Shown: positions 1 through 5,826, counted from the stretch's first letter. The stretch: 9,421 bases of DNA from Thermaceae bacterium (GCA_026985615.1 JALSQD010000052.1:1-9421); one strand, 5' to 3'. The notes: a model not told the origin generated them from the sequence alone. A program made the numbers and translations.

Positions 1-264
1 ATGGCCCGGGTCTGGCTGGAACGCCACTTCGAGTTCACCGAGCTGGCGGTGGATCCGGCGCAATGGGGCCGGGGGCTGGGCGGGTGGCTGCACGACGCGA
101 TCCTCAAGCGCCGCGGCGAGCCGCGGGTGTTGCTTACGGTGAACGCCGACAACGAACGCGCCCAGGCGCTCTACCGGGGGCGGGGCTGGACGCGCCTGCT
201 CGAGGACGTGCGCCTGGTGAAGGCGGGGCCGCTGCTGTGGGTAATGGGCAAAAGGCTCGGCTAG
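1..264 (+). CDS. GNAT-family N-acetyltransferase, C-terminal part (5' end outside window)
   Basis: This is the C-terminal part of a GCN5-related N-acetyltransferase, an enzyme that moves an acetyl group from acetyl-CoA to an amine. The visible 87 residues contain the acetyl-CoA pyrophosphate-binding signature QWGRGLG (residues 21-27, preceded by the typical strand ELAVDP). They also contain the motif-B segment NADNERAQALYRGRGW (48-63), in which the Asn and the Tyr before the final turn are family-typical. GNAT domains are usually 140-160 residues, so the N-terminal half, including the usual substrate-binding part, is missing. The ATG at base 1 is probably an internal methionine at the window edge, not the start. 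The stop TAG at 262-264 is followed directly by a second TAG and overlaps the stop of the convergent gene. The substrate cannot be told from this fragment. Confidence 0.85.
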   Translation: MARVWLERHFEFTELAVDPAQWGRGLGGWLHDAILKRRGEPRVLLTVNADNERAQALYRGRGWTRLLEDVRLVKAGPLLWVMGKRLG

Positions 265-470
265 TAGCCGGGCGGGAGCCGGCGGCGGCGGTACTTCAGG
301 CGCAGCCAGGCGTAGTAGACCCAGCCTGCCAGCGCCAGGATGGCGATGTAGACGAAAGCCGTCACCAGGATCCAAACGGCGAGGACCAGGCCGATGAGGG
401 CGGCCAGCACGAGGACGGCCCAGGCCAGGGGGCCGCGAAGCTGAAAACGACGGGCGTAGAAACCGTTCAC
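261..470 (-). CDS. small two-helix membrane protein of unknown function (69 aa, GTG start)
   Basis: I do not recognise the family. With the GTG at 470-468 as start the product is 69 residues. It has a basic N-terminus (ARRFQLR), one long hydrophobic stretch (about residues 13-56) long enough for a two-helix hairpin, and a strongly basic tail (RLKYRRRR). Positive charge at both ends predicts both termini in the cytoplasm. An ATG further upstream (524-522) would give 87 residues. It overlaps the start of the divergent gene and adds a Pro-rich, charged leader unlike a membrane-protein N-terminus. The GTG is preferred because a -10 box GATAAT ends exactly six bases before it, the same spacing as other genes here. 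Its stop lies inside the stop of the convergent acetyltransferase gene. Coding status rests on the membrane-like composition and the promoter. Confidence 0.6.
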   Translation of the reverse strand: MNGFYARRFQLRGPLAWAVLVLAALIGLVLAVWILVTAFVYIAILALAGWVYYAWLRLKYRRRRLPPGY

Positions 471-476
471 CCCTTC

Positions 477-482
477 ATTATC
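477..482 (-). promoter_or_regulatory. -10 box of the small membrane protein gene (GATAAT)
   Basis: GATAAT on the minus strand matches TATAAT at five of six positions. It ends six bases (GAAGGG) before the GTG at 470, so transcription would begin at or very near the start codon, giving a leaderless or nearly leaderless message. No convincing -35 box is seen at 16-18 bases upstream. Inference from sequence and from the repeated spacing in this window. Confidence 0.5.
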
Positions 483-510
483 CTTCGGGGCGTGTGGAGG
501 GGGTGAAAGG

Positions 511-516
511 TAAACT
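511..516 (+). promoter_or_regulatory. -10 box of the exported peptidase gene (TAAACT)
   Basis: TAAACT fits the TAnnnT pattern and ends six bases (GAGTGC) before the ATG at 523. There is no Shine-Dalgarno sequence in the gap, which supports a leaderless message and supports this ATG as the start. A -35 element is not obvious. The divergent -10 of the neighbouring gene lies only 28 bases away, so the two promoters must share upstream DNA. Confidence 0.5.
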
Positions 517-522
517 GAGTGC

Positions 523-3228
523 ATGAAGAGGGCGGCGGTGGTGCTCGCGGTGCTGGCCTGGGCCGCGCAGGCCTGGGCCTGGGGGCAAGTCGAGAGTGAG
601 CGGGTGCGGGTGCTCTATCCGCGCCAGGAGCTGGCGGCCTACGCCGAGGAGGTGCTGCTCGAGGCCGAGGCCGCGCTCGACGTGCTCGAGCCCCTTTTCG
701 GGCCGCGCGAGGGGCGGGTGGTGTTGCGCGTCAACGACGCGGTGGACTGGTTCAACGCCTACGCCACCCCCATGCCCCGACGCACGGTGGAGCTGCTGGC
801 GCCGGTGCCCGCGGGCCCGGCGATCGACCTGCGCAGCCCCAGCGTGACCTACCTGCTGCTGGTGCACGAGCTGACCCACACCCGCCAGCTCACCTACCGC
901 GAGCAGCCGGGCGGCAAGCAGCCGCTGCGGTTGGGGCTGGTCACCGAGCTCTCGGCCCCAATGCCGCCGGCATGGTTCGTGGAAGGGATCGCCACCTACA
1001 TGGAGTCGCGCTTCACCCCTGGCGGGCGGCTCGACTGGGCCTACACCCAGGGGCTCATCAACGCGCTGCTGGAGGAGGACACCTTCCCCGACCTGGCCGA
1101 GATGAGCCTCTACACCTACCGCGACTGGCCCTCGGGGCAGACCCGCTACCTGCTGGGGGTGCGCTTCGTCCAGTACCTGATCGAGCGCCATGGCTGGGAC
1201 GCGGTGCTGGCCACGCTGCAGCAGTACAACACCGGCTTGCTGGTGCCGCCCTCGTTTGCTGCTGCCTGGGAGCGGGCCAGCGGCACCTCGCTAGCGGACG
1301 AATGGACCGGCTGGGTGGCGCGCGAGCGCGAGCGCAGCGAAGCCTACGCCGCGGCCGCTCTGCCTGCGGGAGAGCTGGTGGCTGCTGGCAGCCGTCCGGC
1401 GGTGAGCCCGGACGGTCGGCGCGTGGCTTACTGGGACGGTGGCTACGTCTGGGTGGCGAACGCGGACGGCAGTGGCGCGCGCAGGCTCGCCCGCGTCCGG
1501 CCGCAACGGCTTTGGTGGCGGGACGATGGAAGCTTGGTCTACAGCCGCTACTTTCGCGAGGGCGACGGCGTGGCCAGCGACCTCTTCGCTCTGGACGTGG
1601 CAAGCGGTCGCGAGCGGCGCCTCACCCGCGGCCTGCACGCCCGTCTGGGCGCGCCCGGCCCCGACGGCTGCCTCTACTTCGTGCGCGAGCGGGCGGGCGA
1701 GCCCGCCACGCTCGGGCGCTGGTGCGAGGGGCGGGTGGAGGAGGTGTGGCGCGCGCCTGGCGGGGAGCATCTGGTTGGCCTGGCGCTGAGCCCCGGCGGG
1801 CGGGTGGCGCTGGCCGTGGCCCACGGCGGGGTGGTGGACGTGGCCCTGCTGGAAGGCGGCCGCCTGCGCTACCTGGCGGCGGGGCCGCTGGACGTCGAGC
1901 TGCCCGCGCCTCCGCCCGACCCCTGCGCTGGGGGCGGCTCGGAGCTTGGCGACTGCTTCGCGCGTGACCGCTACCAGCACCTCCAGCCGTCGTGGGACGG
2001 TGACGCGAGCTTGCTTTTCATCGCCGACGAGGGCGGGGTCTTCGACCTTTACCGGATCGAGCTGCCCGAAGAAAAGATCACGCGCCTGAGCGCATCGCTG
2101 GGCGGGGTCGTGGACGCGGCCGCGCGCGAAGGAAATTATCTGGTGGCCGAGGTGGGCGGTAAGGGCCACGCGCTGCGCTGGCTCGCCCCTCTGGAAGCGC
2201 CGGTTGCGCTGCGTACAACGCGTCCTGCGGATCACACCTTCTGCGGTGGGGACGCTTCCCGACCACAGGTGGCGGACGCTCCGGTGCGGCCCACTGGAGG
2301 CCGCCAGGGCTGCGGGGATTTGGCGCTCGGGGGCTGGCAGATGCCCGAGCGGCCCAGCCGGCGCACGACCTACCGCCCCTGGCCCAGCTTGAAGCCGTAC
2401 GGTTGGTTCCTCTATCCCACCGTGGCGGGCGACGCGCCGGCGTGGGAGGCGAGCGTCTACGGCCTCGACGACAGCCGCCTCTACAGCTGCCGTCTGAGCG
2501 CCGGTTACGTGCCGGTGAGCGGAAGCGCCTACGGCTACCTGGCCCTGGGGGTGGGGGCCGGGGTGGACCTGGTGGGGCCCACCAGGCCGCTGGGTTTCAC
2601 CCTGCGCGCCGGGGCCTGGCCCGCTGGGGGAGGGGTGGCCTTCGGCGTGCTGCCGGGGCTCGCAAGCGCGGGCGACTGGGACCGCTGGAGCTGGCGGGCA
2701 GGGGTCGAGGCCGGGCCGGTGTGGAGCGCGACCGCGGGCTGGCAGGCCGAGTACCATAGCTTCGCCCGCGCCGGGCGGGAGGACCGCGACCCCTGGGGCT
2801 ACCTGACCAGGGGCGGTTACGGCGGCGTCTACGTTGGAACCGGATACGCCTGGGGCTTGGCGGGGGCGGCCTGGCGGCCGGGCTTGCAAAGCCCCTTCGC
2901 GCTCGAGGCGCGCCTGCTCGGGGGCTACGGCATTCCCGTGTTGCTGGGCGCCGCCCCGGTGGGTGACGGACTGGGGGGCGAAGCGCGGTTGCGGTATGCC
3001 TTCAAGCCCGAATGGCGCAGCGTGGACGGCTGGATGGCGCTCGAGCGCCTGACGCTGGCGCCCGCGGCGCACCTTCGTTACGACCCGGCGGCGGACCGCT
3101 GGAGCTACGGCGCCGACCTGGGCCTCTACGCCGACGCGGTCTTCCTTTACATGGTCCCGCTGCCGCTGGGCCTGCGCGCCGGCTGGGACGGCGGCTGGTG
3201 GTGGCGGGTGGAGCTGGGGGCGTGGTAA
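523..3228 (+). CDS. exported zinc metallopeptidase (peptidase MA-like) with TolB-like propeller and C-terminal outer-membrane barrel
   Basis: Residues 1-19 are a signal peptide (Lys-Arg, hydrophobic core, AQAWA before the likely cleavage site). Residues 20-275 resemble gluzincin/peptidase MA-like domains: HELTH at 115-119 supplies two zinc-binding His and the catalytic Glu, and WFVEGIATYMES (151-162) offers Glu154 as third ligand. Residues 285-555 hold about six propeller-like repeats of TolB/WD40 type, the clearest being AVSPDGRRVAYWDGGYVWVA (293-312). A Pro/Gly/Cys linker (565-615) leads to YRPWPSLKPYGW (617-628) and about 280 residues of alternating aromatic and Gly-rich strands ending in Trp, as in outer-membrane barrels. 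By analogy with Omp85-like proteins, the peptidase and propeller probably sit in the periplasm, anchored by the barrel; surface exposure is the alternative. Cysteines occur in near pairs (383/401, 468/478, 574/597), consistent with an exported protein. The substrate is unknown. It is transcribed alone and divergently from the small membrane gene. Confidence 0.88.
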   Translation: MKRAAVVLAVLAWAAQAWAWGQVESERVRVLYPRQELAAYAEEVLLEAEAALDVLEPLFGPREGRVVLRVNDAVDWFNAYATPMPRRTVELLAPVPAGPAIDLRSPSVTYLLLVHELTHTRQLTYREQPGGKQPLRLGLVTELSAPMPPAWFVEGIATYMESRFTPGGRLDWAYTQGLINALLEEDTFPDLAEMSLYTYRDWPSGQTRYLLGVRFVQYLIERHGWDAVLATLQQYNTGLLVPPSFAAAWERASGTSLADEWTGWVARERERSEAYAAAALPAGELVAAGSRPAVSPDGRRVAYWDGGYVWVANADGSGARRLARVRPQRLWWRDDGSLVYSRYFREGDGVASDLFALDVASGRERRLTRGLHARLGAPGPDGCLYFVRERAGEPATLGRWCEGRVEEVWRAPGGEHLVGLALSPGGRVALAVAHGGVVDVALLEGGRLRYLAAGPLDVELPAPPPDPCAGGGSELGDCFARDRYQHLQPSWDGDASLLFIADEGGVFDLYRIELPEEKITRLSASLGGVVDAAAREGNYLVAEVGGKGHALRWLAPLEAPVALRTTRPADHTFCGGDASRPQVADAPVRPTGGRQGCGDLALGGWQMPERPSRRTTYRPWPSLKPYGWFLYPTVAGDAPAWEASVYGLDDSRLYSCRLSAGYVPVSGSAYGYLALGVGAGVDLVGPTRPLGFTLRAGAWPAGGGVAFGVLPGLASAGDWDRWSWRAGVEAGPVWSATAGWQAEYHSFARAGREDRDPWGYLTRGGYGGVYVGTGYAWGLAGAAWRPGLQSPFALEARLLGGYGIPVLLGAAPVGDGLGGEARLRYAFKPEWRSVDGWMALERLTLAPAAHLRYDPAADRWSYGADLGLYADAVFLYMVPLPLGLRAGWDGGWWWRVELGAW

Positions 3229-3234
3229 TTCGGT

Positions 3235-3283
3235 GCTTGGTGCGTAGTGCGTGGTGGCCTGAGGCTTGTAGCTTGTGGCCCGT
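3235..3283 (+). repeat. degenerate heptanucleotide tandem repeat, seven units (consensus near GGCTTGT)
   Basis: The bases divide cleanly into seven 7-mers: GCTTGGT, GCGTAGT, GCGTGGT, GGCCTGA, GGCTTGT, AGCTTGT and GGCCCGT. The next 7-mer (GGTGCGC, 3284-3290) is a possible worn eighth unit. The array starts six bases after the stop codon of the peptidase gene. Unit length not a multiple of three inside a non-coding region suggests replication slippage. Strongly diverged units imply that the array is old and no longer expanding quickly. Confidence 0.6.
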
Positions 3284-3295
3284 GGTGCGCCCGTC

Positions 3296-3375
3296 AGCGG
3301 CAACCGAATTTCGGCTTCTTGCTCAGCATGGACCCCGGGTCTCGTTCGCTAATGACTCACTCGCTCGGGGATACG
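3296..3375 (+). repeat. hairpin-forming extragenic repeat, copy 1
   Basis: The left arm AGCGGCAACCGAATTTCGG includes a small palindrome CCGAA-T-TTCGG (3304-3314). The core begins GCATGGACCCCGG (3326-3338) and ends GGGGATACG (3367-3375). CCCCG (3333-3337) can pair with CGGGG (3366-3370). The first 48 bases are about 83% identical to copy 2, starting 227 bases downstream. The core is also matched by the inverted copy 3. The interior of this copy is the least well paired of the three, so it may be decaying. Confidence 0.7.
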
Positions 3376-3405
3376 TCTTTGGTTACAAAAAAAGCAAAGA
3401 TGATT

Positions 3406-3474
3406 CGTGTCCCCGGCCAAGGGCACGAAGTGCCCGCGAGCCGGGGCCCATGCCGCGCCCGAAATCCACGGTTG
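3406..3474 (-). repeat. hairpin-forming extragenic repeat, copy 3 (inverted)
   Basis: Read on the minus strand, the arm CAACCGTGGATTTCGG (3474-3459) leads to GCATGGGCCCCGG (3453-3441) and ends GGGGACACG (3414-3406). This gives the same head and tail as copies 1 and 2. It has the best fold: outer stem 3411-3417 with 3440-3446 (seven GC-rich pairs) and inner stem 3421-3426 with 3430-3435 (six pairs) around a three-base loop. Its tail faces the tail of copy 1 across 30 bases, which contain an A-rich run (3387-3393) and a TCTTTG/CAAAGA inverted repeat. Confidence 0.7.
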
Positions 3475-3522
3475 AGTTTGCGGTTCGAGTACCCGCCTTT
3501 CTATCGGCATCATCGCTTCGTT

Positions 3523-3600
3523 AGCGGCAACCGAATATCGGCTACTTATACAGCGTGGATCCCGGTTCTCACCTGCTTCGCGGGCTCGCCCGGGGATGCG
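3523..3600 (+). repeat. hairpin-forming extragenic repeat, copy 2
   Basis: The left arm AGCGGCAACCGAATATCGG again has a small palindrome, CCGA-ATA-TCGG (3531-3541). The core begins GCGTGGATCCCGG (3553-3565) and ends GGGGATGCG (3592-3600). ATCCC (3559-3563) pairs with GGGAT (3593-3597), and an inner stem CCTGC/GCGGG closes on a TTC loop, the same loop bases as copy 3. It runs in the same direction as copy 1 and is followed by an A run (3601-3606). Confidence 0.7.
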
Positions 3601-3609
3601 AAAAAAGCA

Positions 3610-3632
3610 GGGAGTAGGGGGTGGGGTGGGGG
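3610..3632 (+). other. intramolecular G-quadruplex motif
   Basis: Four G runs of 3, 5, 4 and 5 bases are separated by loops of four, one and one bases (AGTA, T, T). This satisfies the usual G3+N1-7 pattern, and the single-base loops predict a stable, probably parallel fold. It lies in the spacer about 70 bases beyond the stop of the minus-strand flavoprotein gene, whose message would carry the C-rich strand. Confidence 0.6.
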
Positions 3633-3703
3633 CGACGGGTTTCGTTTTGCCGTCTCACGATCACCGCATCCAGCTGGGCGGCGACGCCGCGGTCCGGTCT
3701 CGG

Positions 3704-5071
3704 CTATTCGGTCTTGGTGTCGGGCAGAACCTTTCCCGGGTTGAGCACCCCATCGGGGTCGAGGGCGGCCTTGATGCGGCGCATCCAGGCGAGCGCCGGG
3801 CCGTGCTCGCGCGCCATGTACCCCAGCTTGCGCAGCCCCACGCCGTGCTCGCCGGTGGCCGTGCCCTCCAGCTCGAGCGCCCGCTCCACCAGCCGAGCGC
3901 TGAAGGCCTCGGCCCGGGCGTATTCGTCTCCGGGACGGGCGGCCACGATGGTGTGGAAGTTGCCGTCGCCCACGTGGCCCAGGATGTTCCCCTCCAGTTC
4001 CAGCTCGTCCATCAGCTCCTGGGCGTAGCGCACCATCCCCGGCATCTCGGAAAGCGGCACCGCGGTGTCGGTGATCATGTAGTGGCGTCCCGGGAAGGTG
4101 TGCACCAGCGCCCAGTAGGCTTGGTGGCGCGCCTCCCACTGGGCGGTGCGCTCCTCGGGCGTTCGCGCGGCGTCGAAGCCGGTGGCCCCGGCCTCGCGCA
4201 AAAGCTCTTCGGCGAAGGCGCTTTCGGCCTGGACGGCCTCGGGGGTCGAAGAGTGGAACTCCACCAGCAGCAGCGGCCGCTCAGGGTAGCTGCGGCCCAG
4301 GTGGCGGTTCACCGCTGCAATGGCGCGTTCGTCCACCAGCTCCAGCCGCGCCACTGGCAGCCCCGCGCCCATGAGCGCGGAGGCCCCTTCGGCCGCGGCC
4401 CCCACGTCTTCGAAATAAACGCGCACGGTGTGCACCTCGGCGGGCAGGGGGGAGAGCCGCAGCCACAGCTTGGTGATGACCGCCAGCGTGCCCTCGCTGC
4501 CGATGAGCAGGTCCTTGAGGTCGTAGCCGCTCGAGCTCTTCTGCACCGGCCGGCCGAAGCGCACCACCTCGCCGTCCGCCATCACCGCCTCCAGCGCCAG
4601 CACGTTCCGCCGCATTCCGCCGTAGCGCACCGTGGTGGTGCCCGAGGCGTTGGTGGCCGCCATGCCGCCCAGCGAGGCGTCGGCTCCGGGGTCTACCGGA
4701 AAGAAGAGCCCCTCGCGGCGCAGCCGCTCGTTCAGCTGCTTGCGCGTGACCCCGGCCTCGACCACGGCCAAGAAGTCGCCCGGGCGCACCTCTAGGATCC
4801 GGTTCATGCGGCTGAGGTCGAGGCTGATCGTGGGCTTTACCGGAATCAGCGCTCCCTCGATGCTCGTGCCCGCGCCGAAGGGGATGACCGCGTAGCCGTG
4901 CTCGCGGGCGAGGCGCAGGGTGCGGCTCACGTCTTCGGGGCCCTCTGCGAAGACCACCGCCTCGGGCAGGGCGGTTTCGGGGTAGCCCTCGTCGCGGCCG
5001 TGGGCCTCGAGGTCGGAGGCGGAGGTCGAAACCTTGTCGTTTCCCAGGGCTTGAATCAAGCGGTTCACCAT
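3704..5071 (-). CDS. FAD-linked 2-hydroxyacid dehydrogenase (GlcD / D-lactate dehydrogenase family)
   Basis: This 455-residue flavoprotein has the PCMH-type FAD-binding fold in its N-terminal half: FGAGTSIEG (65-73), DPGADASLGGMAATNASG (127-144) and GYDLKDLLIGSEGTLAVIT (182-200). The C-terminal FAD-linked oxidase domain carries HVGDGNFH (366-373), TGEHGVG (406-412) and LDPDGVLNPGK (437-447), all hallmarks of the glycolate oxidase GlcD and cytochrome-type D-lactate dehydrogenase group. It should oxidise a D-2-hydroxyacid to the 2-oxoacid. Length is normal for a single-subunit enzyme. GlcE and GlcF partners are not adjacent, which favours a self-contained D-lactate dehydrogenase, but substrate cannot be read from sequence alone. 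No signal peptide or membrane helix is seen. The ATG at 5071 has a GGGGGA sequence three bases upstream. The gene is divergent from the DUF72 gene across 32 bases. Confidence 0.9.
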   Translation of the reverse strand: MVNRLIQALGNDKVSTSASDLEAHGRDEGYPETALPEAVVFAEGPEDVSRTLRLAREHGYAVIPFGAGTSIEGALIPVKPTISLDLSRMNRILEVRPGDFLAVVEAGVTRKQLNERLRREGLFFPVDPGADASLGGMAATNASGTTTVRYGGMRRNVLALEAVMADGEVVRFGRPVQKSSSGYDLKDLLIGSEGTLAVITKLWLRLSPLPAEVHTVRVYFEDVGAAAEGASALMGAGLPVARLELVDERAIAAVNRHLGRSYPERPLLLVEFHSSTPEAVQAESAFAEELLREAGATGFDAARTPEERTAQWEARHQAYWALVHTFPGRHYMITDTAVPLSEMPGMVRYAQELMDELELEGNILGHVGDGNFHTIVAARPGDEYARAEAFSARLVERALELEGTATGEHGVGLRKLGYMAREHGPALAWMRRIKAALDPDGVLNPGKVLPDTKTE

Positions 5072-5080
5072 TTGTCCCCC

Positions 5081-5086
5081 AGCATA
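5081..5086 (-). promoter_or_regulatory. -10 box of the flavoprotein gene (TATGCT)
   Basis: TATGCT on the minus strand ends nine bases before the ATG at 5071. The gap contains GGGGGA, a possible ribosome-binding sequence, so this message may have a very short leader. A weak -35 candidate, TTTTCA (5110-5105), lies 18 bases upstream inside the divergent coding region. Confidence 0.4.
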
Positions 5087-5091
5087 CGCCC

Positions 5092-5097
5092 TAAACT
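5092..5097 (+). promoter_or_regulatory. -10 box of the DUF72-Nudix operon (TAAACT)
   Basis: TAAACT is identical to the box at 511-516 and likewise ends six bases before the ATG, here at 5104. The intervening GGAGGT looks like a Shine-Dalgarno sequence but abuts the ATG, too close for normal use. Only five bases separate this box from the divergent TATGCT. No good -35 element is visible. Confidence 0.5.
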
Positions 5098-5103
5098 GGA
5101 GGT

Positions 5104-5826
5104 ATGAAAAAACGGGTCTGGGTGGGCTGCTCCGGCTACTTCTACTGGGGCTGGCGGGGCCGTTTTTATCCCGAGGACGCGCCGCCCAGCCGTTGGTTCG
5201 AGCTCTACGCCCGGCGTTTCGACACGGTGGAGATGAACAGCACCTTCTACCGCTTCCCCACCGAGGCCACGGTGAAGCGCTGGCTCAAGAAGGCGCCCGA
5301 GCGGTTCCGCTTTACCGTCAAGGTACCGCGCCGCATCACCCACATCGAGCGCATGGGCGAGCCCGCCAGCGTGGCCCGGTTCTACGAGGTGCTGCGCGCG
5401 CTGGGGGACCACCTGGGCGCGGTGCTCTTCCAGCTGCCACCCAGCCTGCACTACAGCCCGGAGAACCTGGAGCGCGTGATCACGCCGCTGGATGCGGGCT
5501 TTGACAACGCGCTCGAGTTCCGCCACCCCAGCTGGTGGCGCGAGGAGGTCTACCGGGCGCTGGACGCCGCGGGCGCGGTCTTCGTTAGCGTAAGCGCCCC
5601 CGGCTTGCCCGACGACTACGTGGAGACGGCGGGCCGGGCCTACCTGCGCTTTCACGGCCGCGGCGCCTGGTACCGCTACGTATACTCGGACGAAGAGCTG
5701 CAAGACTGGGCGCGGCGGGTACGCGCGGGCTCGGCGGAGGTCGTCTACGCTTACTTCAACAACGACCCCGACGCCGCCGCGCCGCAGAACGCCCTGGCCT
5801 TTCGCGAGCTGCTGGAGGGAACGTGA
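5104..5826 (+). CDS. DUF72 (YecE-like) TIM-barrel protein
   Basis: The 240 residues match the DUF72/YecE family throughout. The N-terminal signature GCSGYFYWGWRGRFYP spans 8-23. It is followed by VEMNSTFYRFP (42-52), FRFTVKVPRRITH (68-80), LFQLPPSLHYSPENL (108-122), LEFRHPSWW (137-145), YLRFHGRGAWYRYVYSDEEL (180-199) and VYAYFNN (214-220). The length is typical. The family folds as a TIM barrel, and its biochemical function is not established; conserved acidic, His and aromatic residues at strand ends suggest an enzyme or ligand-binding site. The gene heads a two-gene operon: its TGA overlaps the start of the Nudix gene by four bases, implying coupled translation. A link to nucleotide or nucleic-acid metabolism follows only from that context. 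Confidence 0.92.
   Translation: MKKRVWVGCSGYFYWGWRGRFYPEDAPPSRWFELYARRFDTVEMNSTFYRFPTEATVKRWLKKAPERFRFTVKVPRRITHIERMGEPASVARFYEVLRALGDHLGAVLFQLPPSLHYSPENLERVITPLDAGFDNALEFRHPSWWREEVYRALDAAGAVFVSVSAPGLPDDYVETAGRAYLRFHGRGAWYRYVYSDEELQDWARRVRAGSAEVVYAYFNNDPDAAAPQNALAFRELLEGT

Larger units (their letters stand above)
3229..3703. other. 475-base non-coding convergent spacer packed with repeats
   Basis: This is the only long gap in the window. It separates two genes that converge on it. I see no credible gene: open frames across it are not supported by start signals or by protein-like composition. From left to right it holds a degenerate 7-base tandem array (3235-3283), a plus-strand hairpin element (3296-3375), an inverted copy (3406-3474), a third plus-strand copy (3523-3600), a G-quadruplex motif (3610-3632) and a short inverted repeat GACGG/CCGTC (3634-3638 with 3650-3654). 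No canonical hairpin-plus-T-run terminator is found for either gene, although the hairpin elements could serve as one. Confidence 0.8.

Noticed and set aside
478..1191. 237-codon minus-strand frame over the peptidase N-terminus
   Set aside because: Composition is typical of a GC-rich shadow frame, and it would cover the divergent promoter region that serves the two genes there.
2204..2392. Possible double frameshift within the peptidase gene
   Set aside because: All three forward frames are open here and the annotated frame rejoins the barrel motif without a break. An unusual linker is the simpler reading, though orthologue alignment would decide.
1291..3303. 670-codon open frame antisense to the peptidase gene
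   Set aside because: High GC removes stops from the antisense frame. Its product is Arg/Pro/His-rich without domains, and the plus strand encodes a coherent signal peptide, zinc site and propeller. Its start falls in the heptamer array.
3376..3414. Rho-independent terminator for the flavoprotein gene (copy 3 hairpin plus T run on the minus strand)
   Set aside because: The T run lies about 18 bases past the stem instead of directly after it, and the site is about 250 bases beyond the stop codon. It was not called as a terminator.
3235..3600. Possible CRISPR array
   Set aside because: The repeats are 7 bases in tandem, or about 50 bases in mixed orientation without regular spacers. No cas genes are nearby.
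3247..3744. Open frames running through the convergent spacer
   Set aside because: They cross the heptamer array, the hairpin repeats and the G-rich run. The translations look random, and the repeats explain the DNA better.
3596..4795. 399-codon open frame antisense to the flavoprotein gene
   Set aside because: Low-complexity His/Gly/Arg-rich translation with no start signal. The minus strand has all GlcD-family motifs.
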